Both the position numbers and the translations under genes were made by a program. The notes beneath the pieces were generated by a model that saw only the letters and a list, made by a program, of their open reading frames with translations, was not told the DNA's origin and ran no database searches. A stretch of DNA of 64,000 nucleotides, from NCBI RefSeq assembly GCF_025699485.1, contig NZ_JANUXN010000015.1, positions 1 through 64,000 of the forward strand, written 5' to 3'. Shown piece by piece: positions 27,613-37,093 of the stretch. Origin of the DNA: Thauera carbonicopians. Lineage in GTDB: Bacteria; Pseudomonadota; Gammaproteobacteria; Burkholderiales; Rhodocyclaceae. Numbering within the stretch: position 1 is the first letter of the stretch; every line of letters starts with the position of its first letter.

Positions 27613-27989
27613 ACGGAGTGCTCGTCGATACCTCCGTCTGGGTGGCGCATTTCCGCCAATCGAATCCCGTGCTGGCGGAACTGGCGGCAGTTGAAGCCAT
27701 ACTGACGCATCCGCTGGTGCGCGGTGAAATTGCCTGCGGCACGCCGCCCCGACGTACCGCGGTGCTGGCCGACCTGGCCCTGCTGGCGACGCCAAGGCTC
27801 GCTACCCTGGACGAGGTGATCGACTTCATCGAGCGGGAAAAGCTCCACGGCCTCGGCTGCAGCGTGGTGGATCTCACGCTGCTCGCCTCGGTACTGCTGA
27901 CGCCCGGCGTCGCCTTATGGACGCTGGACCGGCGCCTGCTGGCGCTGGCCAAACGCTTCGGTCTTGCCTGGCAGCCGAAACGGCATTGA
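27609..27989 (+). CDS. vapC: VapC-type PIN-domain toxin
   Basis: A 126-residue PIN-domain ribonuclease. The acidic residues expected in the metal site are D7 (VDTSVW), E40 (VRGEIACG), D88 ([11 protein letters not shown]) and D107 (WTLDRRL), so the active site is complete. VapC toxins cleave initiator tRNA or other structured RNAs; the target here is unknown. ATG overlaps the antitoxin stop. Confidence 0.93.
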   Translation: MNGVLVDTSVWVAHFRQSNPVLAELAAVEAILTHPLVRGEIACGTPPRRTAVLADLALLATPRLATLDEVIDFIEREKLHGLGCSVVDLTLLASVLLTPGVALWTLDRRLLALAKRFGLAWQPKRH

Positions 27990-28129
27990 CATCACGGGAA
28001 ACAACTTTGCCGGGCACCGCACGGCTACAATTTCCTCCCCAATCACGCTGGCGCAGGCATCCATGAATCACGGCAACACAGGCGGGTCTTTCCTCATGAC
28101 TTTCCATCTGCTTTCGGAGTAAGACCGCC

Positions 28130-29050
28130 ATGGCCGGAACCAGCCTGTTCATGCTGCTGGACGATATCGCCAGCATGCTCGACGACGTCGCCACGATGAC
28201 CAAGGTGGCGACCAAGAAGACCGCAGGCGTGCTCGGCGACGATCTCGCGCTGAACGCCCAGCAGGTCACCGGCGTACGCGCCGACCGCGAACTGCCGGTG
28301 GTATGGGCGGTCGCCAAGGGCTCGCTGCTGAACAAGGCCATCCTGGTGCCGGCGGCGCTGGCGATCAGCGCCTTCATCCCGTGGCTGATCGCGCCGCTGC
28401 TGATGCTGGGCGGCGCCTTCCTGTGCTTCGAAGGCTTCGAGAAGCTGGCGCACAAGTTCCTGCACGGCAAGGAAGAAGACGAACGCCACGCCGAAGCAGT
28501 CAAGGCACGGATCGACCCGGAAGTCGATCTCGTCGCCTTCGAAAAGGACAAGATCAAGGGTGCGGTGCGAACCGATTTCATCCTGTCGGCGGAGATCATC
28601 GTCATCGCCCTGGGCGTGGTCGGCGGCATGGACTTCGGGACCCAGATCGCGGTGCTGGTCAGCATCGCCATCATGATGACCATCGGCGTGTATGGCGTGG
28701 TCGCCGGCATCGTCAAGCTCGACGACGCCGGACTCTATCTCAGCCAGCGCGCCAATGCCCTGGTGAGTGCAGTGGGCAAGGCCATCCTGTGGGCCGCGCC
28801 CTGGCTGTTGCGTGCGCTGTCGGTGATCGGCACGGTGGCAATGTTCCTGGTCGGCGGCGGCATCCTCACTCATGGCCTGCCACCGGTGCATCACCTCATC
28901 GAAACGCTCACTGCCGGCATCGGCGGAATCACCGGTGCGTTGTTGCCCAGCCTGCTCGACGGCGTGTTCGGCATCATTGTCGGTGCACTGGTTCTGGTCG
29001 TGGTCAGCATCGTCAGGCGCATGCTGCCTGGTCAATCCGCTGCACACTGA
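28130..29050 (+). CDS. DUF808 family inner-membrane protein (YedI-like)
   Basis: A 306-residue membrane protein starting MAGTSLFMLLDDIASMLDDV, the signature opening of DUF808/YedI. Several hydrophobic segments follow (ALAISAFIPWLIAPLLMLGG, IIVIALGVVGGMDFGTQIAV, SVIGTVAMFLVGGGIL). Function is not known. It is followed seven bases later by mnmC on the same strand, so the two could be co-transcribed. Confidence 0.9.
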   Translation: MAGTSLFMLLDDIASMLDDVATMTKVATKKTAGVLGDDLALNAQQVTGVRADRELPVVWAVAKGSLLNKAILVPAALAISAFIPWLIAPLLMLGGAFLCFEGFEKLAHKFLHGKEEDERHAEAVKARIDPEVDLVAFEKDKIKGAVRTDFILSAEIIVIALGVVGGMDFGTQIAVLVSIAIMMTIGVYGVVAGIVKLDDAGLYLSQRANALVSAVGKAILWAAPWLLRALSVIGTVAMFLVGGGILTHGLPPVHHLIETLTAGIGGITGALLPSLLDGVFGIIVGALVLVVVSIVRRMLPGQSAAH

Positions 29051-29056
29051 ACACCG

Positions 29057-31006
29057 ATGTCCATCATCCCGGCACGCCTCGCCTTTGCCGACGACGGCAC
29101 ACCCCGTTCCGACACCTTCGACGACATCTACCACTCCAGCGACGGCGGCTTCGGCCAAGCCTGCCACGTGTTCCTGGCCGGCAACGACCTGCCGCAGCGC
29201 TGGCGGGGGCGCGAAGGCTTCGTCGTGCTGGAGACCGGCTTCGGCCTGGGCCTGAACTTCCTCGCCACCTGGGCGGCCTGGCGAGCCGATCCGCAGCGCT
29301 GCGGACGGCTGCATTTCGTTTCCTGCGAGCTGCACCCCTTCAGCCGCGACGACCTCGCCACGCTGCATGCGCGCCTGCAGGCGAATCAGTCCACCGACTG
29401 GCTCGGGGATTGGTCCTCAGCTTCGTCCACTTTCGCCGAACTCAGCGCCGAGTTGCTGTCGCAATGGCCGGTGCTGGCACCCGGCCTGCATCGGCTGCAT
29501 CTGGATGGCGAGCGGGTGACGCTGACACTGTATTTCGGCGACGCCCGCGACGGCCTGGCGCAGATCGCCGCGCGTGCCGACGCCTTCTACCTCGACGGCT
29601 TCTCGCCTGCGAAAAACCCGGAACTCTGGTCGCCGAAGATCTGCCACCTGCTCGCCCGCCTGGCCGCGCCGGGCGCGACGCTGGCGACCTGGTCGGTGGC
29701 CGGCACGGTGCGCGAGCATCTGCGCCACGCCGGCTTCGACGTCGAAAAGGCGCCCGGCTTCGGCGGCAAGCGGCAGATGCTGCGCGGGCGACTGCAGGAT
29801 CGGCAACACGCAGAGAAGCGCCCCGCCCCTGCCGCCTCTTCACGCCATGCGCTGGTGATCGGCGCAGGACTGGCCGGCTGCGCGCTGGCCGAACGGCTCG
29901 CCGCACGCGGCTGGACCATCGAACTGGTCGATGCCGCCGATGCGCCCGCGACCGGCGCCTCCGGCAACCTCGCCGGCGTGTTGCGTCCACTGCCCAGCCT
30001 AGACGACAACCCGATGAGCCGGCTGACCCGCGCCGGCACGCTGTACGGCTGGCGCCACATCGCCCGGCTGCGGCGCAACGGCCAGGCAATCAAGGCCGAG
30101 GCCTGCGGTGTGCTGCACCTGGCGCGCGACGACGCCCAGGCGGCGAAGATGGGCAAGGTCGTCGAACGGCTCGCCCTGCCTGCCGAGCACCTGCGCTGCG
30201 TCGATGCGAGCACGGCCTCGGAACTGGCGGGCTGGCCGCTACCGATCGGCGGCTGGCATTTCGGCGACAGCGGCTGGGTACAGCCGCCCAGCCTGTGCGC
30301 CGCCAACCTGGCGCATCACGCCGATCGCATCCATGGCCACTTCGGCCATGCCGTCGCCCGTCTGCAGCACGACGGCGAAGCCTGGCAGGCCATCGACGCC
30401 GAGGGTGGCACGATCGCCCGAGCACCGGTGATGGTGCTTGCCGCCGGCACAGGCGTGCGCGATCTGCTGCCGCCCGGCCTGCTGCCGGTGGTCAGCGCAC
30501 GCGGACAGGTGTCGATCCTGCCCGCTGCGGCCGGCAGCCCGCCGCGCCTGGTCGTCTGCCGCGGCGGCTACGTCAGCCCTGAAGTCGATGGCCAACGCTG
30601 TGCCGGCGCCACTTTCTCGGTGGACGACGAGGACACCGGCCTGCGCGACGCCGACCACGCCGAAAACCTCGCCAAGCTCGACGGCATGTTGCCCGGCATC
30701 GCCGCCGGCCTGTCGCCCGGCGACGTGGCCGGCCGCGTCGGCTTCCGCCCTGCCTCGCCCGACCGCCTGCCGATGGTCGGCGCCCTGCCGATGCCGGGCC
30801 CGTTGGATCGCGGCATACCATTGCCGGACGTGCCTCGCCAGCCCGGCGCCTGGGTGCTGTCGGGCTACGGCGCGCGCGGCCTGGTATGGTCGGCGCTTGC
30901 TGCCGAACTGCTGGCCAGCCAAATCGAAGGCGAACCCCTGCCACTCGAACGCAATCTGTGCGATGCCATCGACCCGGCCCGCTTCCTGCTGCGGCCCCGG
31001 GCGTGA
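29057..31006 (+). CDS. mnmC: bifunctional tRNA modification enzyme MnmC (methyltransferase plus FAD oxidoreductase)
   Basis: A 649-residue fusion. The N-terminal domain (about 1-235) is MnmC2: VLETGFGLGLNFLATWAAW is the SAM motif and FYLDGFSPAKNPELWS the catalytic loop. The C-terminal domain (about 260-649) is the FAD-dependent MnmC1: ALVIGAGLAGCALAERLAAR is the dinucleotide-binding motif and GYGARGLVWSALAAELLASQ is near the end. It converts carboxymethylaminomethyl to methylaminomethyl-2-thiouridine at the tRNA wobble base. The 3' end has a degenerate second copy at 32820-33058. Confidence 0.95.
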   Translation: MSIIPARLAFADDGTPRSDTFDDIYHSSDGGFGQACHVFLAGNDLPQRWRGREGFVVLETGFGLGLNFLATWAAWRADPQRCGRLHFVSCELHPFSRDDLATLHARLQANQSTDWLGDWSSASSTFAELSAELLSQWPVLAPGLHRLHLDGERVTLTLYFGDARDGLAQIAARADAFYLDGFSPAKNPELWSPKICHLLARLAAPGATLATWSVAGTVREHLRHAGFDVEKAPGFGGKRQMLRGRLQDRQHAEKRPAPAASSRHALVIGAGLAGCALAERLAARGWTIELVDAADAPATGASGNLAGVLRPLPSLDDNPMSRLTRAGTLYGWRHIARLRRNGQAIKAEACGVLHLARDDAQAAKMGKVVERLALPAEHLRCVDASTASELAGWPLPIGGWHFGDSGWVQPPSLCAANLAHHADRIHGHFGHAVARLQHDGEAWQAIDAEGGTIARAPVMVLAAGTGVRDLLPPGLLPVVSARGQVSILPAAAGSPPRLVVCRGGYVSPEVDGQRCAGATFSVDDEDTGLRDADHAENLAKLDGMLPGIAAGLSPGDVAGRVGFRPASPDRLPMVGALPMPGPLDRGIPLPDVPRQPGAWVLSGYGARGLVWSALAAELLASQIEGEPLPLERNLCDAIDPARFLLRPRA

Positions 31007-31024
31007 ATGTACTGAGGACCATCC

Positions 31025-32776
31025 GTGCATACCGTCGAAACCGTGTTGCTGGTGCTGATGCTCGGCGCGCTGACCGGCATCACCGCCCGCTATCTGAGTG
31101 CCATTCCGCTGCCGCTGATCCAGATCGGCCTGGGTACGCTGCTGGCCTGGCCCCAGCAAGGCCTGCACATCGCCTTCGACCCCGAGCTGTTCCTGCTGCT
31201 GTTCATTCCACCGCTGCTGTTCGCCGACGGCTGGCGCATTCCGAAGCGTGAGTTCTTCTCGCTCTACAAGCCGATCCTGAAACTGGCCTTCGGCCTGGTG
31301 CTGTTCACCGTGCTCGGCCTGGGCTATCTCATCCACTGGCTGATTCCGGAGATGCCGCTGACCGTCGCCTTTGCGCTCGCCGCCGTGGTGTCGCCCACCG
31401 ACGCGGTGGCCGTGTCGGCGATCACGCGCAACCTGGGCATGCCGCCGAAGACGATGCACGTGCTCGAAGGCGAATCGCTGCTCAACGACGCATCCGGCCT
31501 GGTCGCGCTCAAGTTCGCCATCGCCGCCACGCTCACCGGGCTGTTCTCGTGGAACGAGGCGGCGAAAGAGTTTCTGTGGATGGCCGTGGGCGGGCTCGCC
31601 GCCGGCGCGCTGATCGGCTGGGGCTTCGCCGTGGCGCGCGCCACCGTGACCCGCAAGCTCGGCGATGTCGCCGCCACCCAGATGGTGCTGCTGCTCGTGC
31701 TGCTGCCCTTTGCCGCCTACATCGTCGGCGAACGCATCGGCGTGTCGGGCATCCTGGCCGCGGTGGCCGCTGGCATCACGACCAATTTCGCCGACCTGAA
31801 CCGCAGCGAATTCATCACCGAGCGGATGCAGACCGAAGGCACCTGGGCCTTGGTGGAATCCGCCTTCAACGGCGCCATCTTCCTGCTGCTCGGCCTGCAG
31901 CTTCCGTCCATCATCGGCACCACGCTGGAGCAGGCGGGCGAACATTGGTGGGTGCCGGTCGGACAGGTCGTGGCAATCTCGCTGGCCTTGCTGCTGATGC
32001 GCTGGCTCTGGCTCAGCACCGGCGTGCACACCAGCCTGGGCCGCGCGCACGCCGAAGGCAAACTGGCCGAAAAACCGTCGCGGCTGCTGACCCTGGCGAC
32101 CACGCTGGCCGGCATCCGCGGCGCGGTGACACTGGCCGGCGCGCTGTCGGTGCCGCTGCTGCTGAACGACGGCAGCCCCTTCCCCGGGCGCAATCAACTG
32201 GTCTTCCTCGCCACCGGCACCATCCTGTTCACGCTGCTGATCGGCAGCATCGGCCTGCCGCTGGTATTGCGCCGCATGCCGCCGAGCGGCGAACCCGCAT
32301 CGATGCAGGAAGAACGCCAGGCCCGGCTGGCCGCATGCAAGGCGGCGATCGCCAGCATGGTGCTGGACAAGACCCAGGCCGACACCGCCGATCCACAATG
32401 GCTGGCGCAATACCAGGAATCCGCCGGCCGCCTGACCCAGGAATACCGCAAGCGCATCGACCTGCTCGATGACGACACCCCACCGGCAACGCCCGAAGCA
32501 CAGGCCGAGGCGCCCGACGCAATCCTCCAGCGCCGCCAGCGCTACGTCGTCGAACAGGAGCTGCGGCTGCAGGCGCTGCACGCCGAACGCAATGCACTCT
32601 ACGCCGAACGGCACGCCCACCGGATCAACGACGAATCGCTGCGCAGCCTGGTCGCCGAACTCGATCTGACGGAGACCGCACTGCGCAAGCGCCTCGACGT
32701 CGCCCGTCGTGCCGCCAGAATGGCGGCGAACGCAGTGGCGCCCTCGACGCCGCCGCGGGAGACGGGTCCCCATTGA
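31025..32776 (+). CDS. Na+/H+ antiporter, CPA1 family
   Basis: A 583-residue protein from GTG 31025. The first 400 residues hold about 12 membrane segments. VVSPTDAVAVSAI carries the transmembrane-5 ND/TD-type ion site, EGESLLNDASGLVALKFA the following conserved block, and ESAFNGAIFLLLGLQLP and AGIRGAVTLAGALSVPLLL the later ones. The C-terminal 170 residues are charged and helical, as in other bacterial NhaP/YjcE-type exchangers. It exchanges Na+ or K+ for protons. It lies between mnmC and the mnmC remnant. Confidence 0.93.
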   Translation: MHTVETVLLVLMLGALTGITARYLSAIPLPLIQIGLGTLLAWPQQGLHIAFDPELFLLLFIPPLLFADGWRIPKREFFSLYKPILKLAFGLVLFTVLGLGYLIHWLIPEMPLTVAFALAAVVSPTDAVAVSAITRNLGMPPKTMHVLEGESLLNDASGLVALKFAIAATLTGLFSWNEAAKEFLWMAVGGLAAGALIGWGFAVARATVTRKLGDVAATQMVLLLVLLPFAAYIVGERIGVSGILAAVAAGITTNFADLNRSEFITERMQTEGTWALVESAFNGAIFLLLGLQLPSIIGTTLEQAGEHWWVPVGQVVAISLALLLMRWLWLSTGVHTSLGRAHAEGKLAEKPSRLLTLATTLAGIRGAVTLAGALSVPLLLNDGSPFPGRNQLVFLATGTILFTLLIGSIGLPLVLRRMPPSGEPASMQEERQARLAACKAAIASMVLDKTQADTADPQWLAQYQESAGRLTQEYRKRIDLLDDDTPPATPEAQAEAPDAILQRRQRYVVEQELRLQALHAERNALYAERHAHRINDESLRSLVAELDLTETALRKRLDVARRAARMAANAVAPSTPPRETGPH

Positions 32777-32819
32777 TACAGTCCTTGAACACGCTGTTCC
32801 TGGCCTGCCCTTGCAGCGT

Positions 32820-33058
32820 GTCCACCGTGAGGCCGACCGTCCGTGCGCTGCCGATACCGGGCCCGATGGAGCGCCGCAGGCCACTGCCGGCGCCTGGATG
32901 CCGTCGAGCTACGGCGCACGCGGTCCGGTATGGTTCGCACTCGCTGCCGAACTGCTGACCAGCCAGCTCGAGGGCAAACCCCTGCCGCTCGAACAAAATC
33001 CTTGCGACGCTGTCGACCCAGCATGCTTCCTGCTGCGTCCGCAACGCATGAGGACCAC
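32820..33058 (+). pseudogene. degenerate second copy of the mnmC 3' end
   Basis: Read in one frame this stretch gives GAWMPSSYGARGPVWFALAA, LLTSQLEGKPLPLEQNPCDA and VDPACFLLRP, against mnmC's GAWVLSGYGARGLVWSALAA, LLASQIEGEPLPLERNLCDA and IDPARFLLRP. The shared DNA starts near gctgccgataccgggcccg (32847) and continues past the mnmC stop into gaggacca, so intergenic sequence was copied too. The upstream part is scrambled and there is no start. It is a decayed duplication. The 347-bp gap between the antiporter and the kinase holds nothing else. Confidence 0.88.
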
Positions 33059-33129
33059 GGAAGAACAGGTCGCCATGGCGTGGCGGATCGGGTTCTGCAA
33101 ACGGCTCACCTTCATCTCGGGAGATGTTC

Positions 33130-34248
33130 GTGCTTGCATACGATGCCCATCTCACATCCGCGCTTGCGGATACCGAACGCCGCCTGGCAGCGACCCAGAC
33201 GCTTGCCCGCGTCGGCGACTGGACGCTGGAGCGGGACACCGGACGCATGCGCTGGTCACCGGAGCTCTTCCGCCTGTTCGAACGCCCCATCGAACAAGGC
33301 GTGCCCGACATCAACGAAGCCCTGGCGTACTTCAGCCCTGAATCGCTCGAACTCACCCGCACCGCCTTCTGGTACGCGATCGACAAGGGTGAGCGCTGCA
33401 CGCTTGAGCAGACCGCGCAGTTGCCCTCCGGCACGACCGCACACTACGTCACCGAGATCGTGCCGGTCGCCGACGGCGACGGCCGCGTGTTCATGCTCTA
33501 CGGCACGGTGCAGGACATCACCGAGCGCAAGGCGCTGGAAGCCGAACGCCTGCGCCAGGTCGCCCGCGTCGCCGAACTGTCGCGCCGCCTGCTCGAAGTC
33601 GGCGAGCGCGAACGCCGCCAACTGGCTGCCGCCCTGCACGACCGGGCGAGCCCCAACCTCGCGGCGCTGAAGCTGATCTTCACCAATCTCCGCAATGCGC
33701 TGCCGGACACGATGCGCAGCGAACTGGAACCTTTGCTCGACGATGCGGCCGCACTGCTCGCCGACACCGATGCGGGCATCCGCGACACCTGCGCCACCCT
33801 GCATCCGGCCACGCTCGACTATGCCGGCCTTGCCGCCGCGATCCGTGAGTATGCCAACCTGGTCTCCCGCCACAGCGACATCCGCGTACTGCTCGAACTG
33901 GACGAGGACATGAGTGGCCTGCCTGCCGAATTGCAGGCCATGCTGTTCCGCATCGCACAGGAAGCCCTGACCAACTGCGCCAAACACGCAGCCGCACACC
34001 GGATCCGGATCGAGCTGCGGCGCCGCGGCAAGGACATCATCCTGCGCATTGCCGACGACGGCTGCGGCTTCGATCCGGAGCTGCTCGGCCAGCACGGCAG
34101 CGCGCCCGGCCTGGGGCTCATCACCATGCGGGAGCGCGCCGAGCTGGCCGGCGGCCGCTTCACGCTGCGCTCCGCGCCCGGCGACGGCACCGAAATCGAG
34201 GTCGTGCTCGCACCCCATACACATCGCTTCCCGAGAGGCAGGCCATGA
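33130..34248 (+). CDS. NarL-system-type sensor histidine kinase with PAS domain
   Basis: About 372 residues from GTG 33130 (gggag six bases upstream; ATG 33124 is in frame but overlaps that site). Residues about 20-140 form a PAS/PAC sensor (ARVGDWTLERDTGRMRWSPE and YGTVQDITERKALEAER). The HisKA_3 block ERERRQLAAALHDRASPNL carries the phospho-accepting His; the usual HDxxxQ has Ala-Ser-Pro-Asn in place of Gly-x-x-Gln. The ATPase domain has ADDGCGFDPELLGQHGSAPG and LGLITMRERAELAGG. No membrane segment is seen, so it is cytoplasmic. Its stop overlaps the regulator start. Confidence 0.9.
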   Translation: MLAYDAHLTSALADTERRLAATQTLARVGDWTLERDTGRMRWSPELFRLFERPIEQGVPDINEALAYFSPESLELTRTAFWYAIDKGERCTLEQTAQLPSGTTAHYVTEIVPVADGDGRVFMLYGTVQDITERKALEAERLRQVARVAELSRRLLEVGERERRQLAAALHDRASPNLAALKLIFTNLRNALPDTMRSELEPLLDDAAALLADTDAGIRDTCATLHPATLDYAGLAAAIREYANLVSRHSDIRVLLELDEDMSGLPAELQAMLFRIAQEALTNCAKHAAAHRIRIELRRRGKDIILRIADDGCGFDPELLGQHGSAPGLGLITMRERAELAGGRFTLRSAPGDGTEIEVVLAPHTHRFPRGRP

Positions 34249-34895
34249 AACCACTGAACATCGTGCTCGCGGACGACCACCAGATGTTCCGCCATGCCTT
34301 GCGCGCGCTGCTGGAAAAGGAGCCCGGCCTGGCCGTGGTCGGCGAAGCGGCCAACGGCGAAGACCTGCTCCGCCTGCTCGCCGAGCAAGCGGTGGACATC
34401 GTCTGCATCGACATCGGCATGCCGGGCATGAACGGGATCGAGGCCACGCGCCGCCTGCTGGCGCTCTACCCCGACATCCGGGTGATCGGGCTGTCGGCCT
34501 ACTCCGACCAGCAGTTCGTCATCGACCTGCTCAATGCCGGCGCCCAGGGCTACGTGACGAAGGCCGCAGCCAGCGACGACCTGCTGCGCGCCATCGAAAA
34601 CGTCCGGCACGGCCGCACCTATCTCTGCCCCGAAGTGGCCGGTGCGGTGGCCAGCGCACTGCGCTCCGGCACCGAACCGCGTACCGGAGCGCCACAGCTG
34701 ACCGCGCGCGAGCGCCAGGTGCTGCAGTTGATCGCCGAAGGCCACACATCGGTGCGCATCGCCGAGCGGCTTCACATTGCGCCATCGACCATCGAAGTGC
34801 ACCGGCGCAACATCATGCGAAAGCTCGATCTGCACAGCGTCGCCGAACTCACCCGCTATGCCATCCGCAACGGTATCTGCCAGGTGAGTGAATGA
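34245..34895 (+). CDS. NarL/FixJ-type response regulator
   Basis: A 216-residue regulator with an N-terminal receiver (NIVLADDHQMFRHAL with the acidic pair, CIDIGMPGMNGIEATRRL with the phospho-acceptor Asp, TKAA near the Lys) and a C-terminal LuxR-type helix-turn-helix (LTARERQVLQLIAEGHTSVR, IAERLHIAPSTIEVHRRNIM). It is coupled to the kinase by a four-base overlap. Targets are unknown; no conspicuous target gene is adjacent except the phasin downstream. Confidence 0.93.
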   Translation: MKPLNIVLADDHQMFRHALRALLEKEPGLAVVGEAANGEDLLRLLAEQAVDIVCIDIGMPGMNGIEATRRLLALYPDIRVIGLSAYSDQQFVIDLLNAGAQGYVTKAAASDDLLRAIENVRHGRTYLCPEVAGAVASALRSGTEPRTGAPQLTARERQVLQLIAEGHTSVRIAERLHIAPSTIEVHRRNIMRKLDLHSVAELTRYAIRNGICQVSE

Positions 34896-35054
34896 CGCCG
34901 GAAACATCCGGCGCCTCATTTACGCTGCGTTACACGGCCTACCTGTTTACCGGTACATCCAAACACCCTGAACGGGGTATATCCCCCTCCTGTCTTTGAC
35001 ATTAGCATCGGGGGCTTCAAGCAATCCAATGCCCACACCTGCGAGGAAGCCAAG

Positions 35055-35498
35055 ATGACTACCCACCCGTCCGTACAGAAGTTCGCAGCAACTGCCAACT
35101 CCAACCTGCAGACTTTCCAGTCGCTGGCCGACATCGTCCTCGATGCCTCGGAACAACTGCTTTCGCTCAACGTCGAGGCCGCCCGCTCGCTGTGCGCCTA
35201 CGCCTCGACCCAGACCCTGCCGCTCGATGGCGAAGAACTTCGCAACCGTTTCGCCAACGGCATCAATGTGAACAACGAACACTTCGAGCAGGCCACCGAA
35301 TACCTGCGCAACGTGAATGAAATCTGCCTGCGCGCGCAGTCGGAAATCGCCGAAATCAGCACCCGCCACATCAGCGAAGTCAGCAACTCGATGCAGTCGC
35401 TGTTCGACGAAGTCTCCAAGCTGACGCCGGCTGCCACGCTGGAAACCTTCGTCACGCCGACGACGAATGCACGCAACACTGCCCGCAAGGCTGCCTGA
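35055..35498 (+). CDS. phasin-family protein
   Basis: A 147-residue helical protein (FAATANSNLQTFQSLADIVL, then SLNVEAARSLCAYASTQT and RAQSEIAEISTRHISEVSNS), the pattern of Phasin_2 proteins that coat polyhydroxyalkanoate granules. It is amphipathic, without signal peptide. ATG 35055 has gaggaag upstream. A long hairpin at 35513-35559 ends the transcript. No PHA synthase gene is in the window. Confidence 0.88.
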   Translation: MTTHPSVQKFAATANSNLQTFQSLADIVLDASEQLLSLNVEAARSLCAYASTQTLPLDGEELRNRFANGINVNNEHFEQATEYLRNVNEICLRAQSEIAEISTRHISEVSNSMQSLFDEVSKLTPAATLETFVTPTTNARNTARKAA

Positions 35499-35512
35499 CC
35501 TGCGCTGAAGCG

Positions 35513-35559
35513 GTAAACGGCGAAGGCCCCGAATTTTTTTCGGGGCCTTCGCCGTTTAC
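35513..35559. terminator. strong bidirectional terminator between phasin and gltX
   Basis: The two arms, gtaaacggcgaaggccccg and its exact reverse complement, are 19-base perfect matches around the loop aattttttt. It separates the convergent phasin and gltX genes. The T-run is in the loop, so its action as an intrinsic terminator is likely but not classical. Confidence 0.75.
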
Positions 35560-35585
35560 GCCCCCGCCGGGGAGCAGACTTTCGC

Positions 35586-36998
35586 TCAGAGGTAGCGATC
35601 GAGCCGCATCAGCACCCGTTCGCGTCCCAGCACTTCCAGCACCGCATCGATCGACGGCGTCTGCGGCACGCCCAGCACGACGACGCGCAGCGGAATCGCT
35701 ACCTGCGGCATCTTCAGGCCGTGCTCGGCCATGGTGTCCTTGATCGCCTGCGACAGCGCCGCCTTGTTCCACTCCGCGCCGGCCAGACGCCCGCGCAGGC
35801 TGGTCAGCGCGGCCTTCGCGGCCTCATTCAGGTGCTGACCGATCACTTCCGGCGCCGGATGCACGTCGGCGACGAACAGCTCGGCCGAATCGGCCAGTTC
35901 GTTCAGGTTGGAAACGCGATCCTTGTACAGCGCGGCCACCGCTTCCAGCGAGACACCGGTCTCGGGATTCACTCCGCGCCGCGCGAGCCGGTTGGCGACC
36001 TGGGCGGCCAGGAAGGCGTCATCCGCCTTCTTGATGTACTGGGCATTGAGCCAGTTCAGCTTTTCGGTGTTGAACTGCGCCGCCGAAGGCGTGATGTGGT
36101 CGAGGTCGAACCACTCGACGAACTGCGCGCGGCTGAACACCTCGTCGTCGCCGTGGCTCCAGCCCAGGCGGGCCAGATAGTTGATGACCGCGTCCGGCAG
36201 GTAGCCGTCCTCGTCGTACTGCATCACGCTGACCGCGCCGTGGCGCTTGGACAGCTTGGTGCCGTCGTCGCCGAGGATCATCGACAGGTGGGCATACAGC
36301 GGCACCTCGGCACCCAGCGCCCGCAGCACGTTGATCTGGCGCGGGGTGTTGTTCACGTGGTCATCGCCGCGAATGACGTGGGTGATGCCCATGTCCCAGT
36401 CGTCCACCACCACGCAGAAGTTGTAGGTCGGCGTGCCGTCGGCGCGGGCGATGATGAAGTCGTCCAGCTCGGCGTTGGCGATCTCGATGCGGCCCTTGAC
36501 CAGATCGTCCCAGGCCACGGCGCCCTCCACCGGGTTGCGGAAGCGCACCACCGGCTGCACGCCCTCGGGCGGCTGCGGCAACGCCTTGCCGGCCTCCGGC
36601 CGCCAGCGGCCGTCGTAACGCGGCTTCTCGCCGCGGGCGCGCTGCTCCTCCCGGATACGGTCGAGTTCTTCCGGCGACATGTAGCAGTGGTAGGCGGTAC
36701 CGGCAGCCAGCATCTGCTGGATCACCTCCTTGTACCGCTCCATGCGCTGCATCTGGTAGAACGGGCCTTCGTCATGCTCCAGGCCCAGCCACTGCATGCC
36801 GTCCAGGATGGCCTGCACCGCCGCGGGCGTGGAACGGGCGACGTCGGTATCCTCGATGCGCAGGATGAACTTGCCGCCATGGCGGCGGGCGAAGGCCCAC
36901 GAGAACAGCGCTGTGCGCGCACCGCCGATGTGGAGGTAACCGGTGGGGCTGGGCGCGAAGCGGGTGCGGACGGGACGGGAAGCGGAAGGCTGGGACAT
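35586..36998 (-). CDS. gltX: glutamate--tRNA ligase
   Basis: A 470-residue class I synthetase from ATG 36998 (the frame is open a little further). [20 protein letters not shown] contains the HIGH-type motif and the [10 protein letters not shown] motif is the KMSKS equivalent. The catalytic and anticodon-binding domains are complete. It charges tRNA-Glu. The gene faces the phasin across a strong hairpin. Confidence 0.97.
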   Translation of the reverse strand: MSQPSASRPVRTRFAPSPTGYLHIGGARTALFSWAFARRHGGKFILRIEDTDVARSTPAAVQAILDGMQWLGLEHDEGPFYQMQRMERYKEVIQQMLAAGTAYHCYMSPEELDRIREEQRARGEKPRYDGRWRPEAGKALPQPPEGVQPVVRFRNPVEGAVAWDDLVKGRIEIANAELDDFIIARADGTPTYNFCVVVDDWDMGITHVIRGDDHVNNTPRQINVLRALGAEVPLYAHLSMILGDDGTKLSKRHGAVSVMQYDEDGYLPDAVINYLARLGWSHGDDEVFSRAQFVEWFDLDHITPSAAQFNTEKLNWLNAQYIKKADDAFLAAQVANRLARRGVNPETGVSLEAVAALYKDRVSNLNELADSAELFVADVHPAPEVIGQHLNEAAKAALTSLRGRLAGAEWNKAALSQAIKDTMAEHGLKMPQVAIPLRVVVLGVPQTPSIDAVLEVLGRERVLMRLDRYL

Positions 36999-37093
36999 GG
37001 CTGGAAGCTGTTGGGTGCGCGGAAAGCGAAGGGCGGATTCTAAGCGATTGCGCCAGCCTTGCGGCACAGCCGAGGCTCTCAGCCGCCCCTCCG

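Noticed and set aside
28303-30582. A 759-codon plus-strand frame across DUF808 and mnmC
   Set aside because: Out of frame with two clear genes and of low-complexity basic composition.
30239-32884. An 881-codon open frame antisense to mnmC and the antiporter
   Set aside because: Composition is Gln/Gly/His/Arg-rich with no motif, and both sense genes are well recognised.
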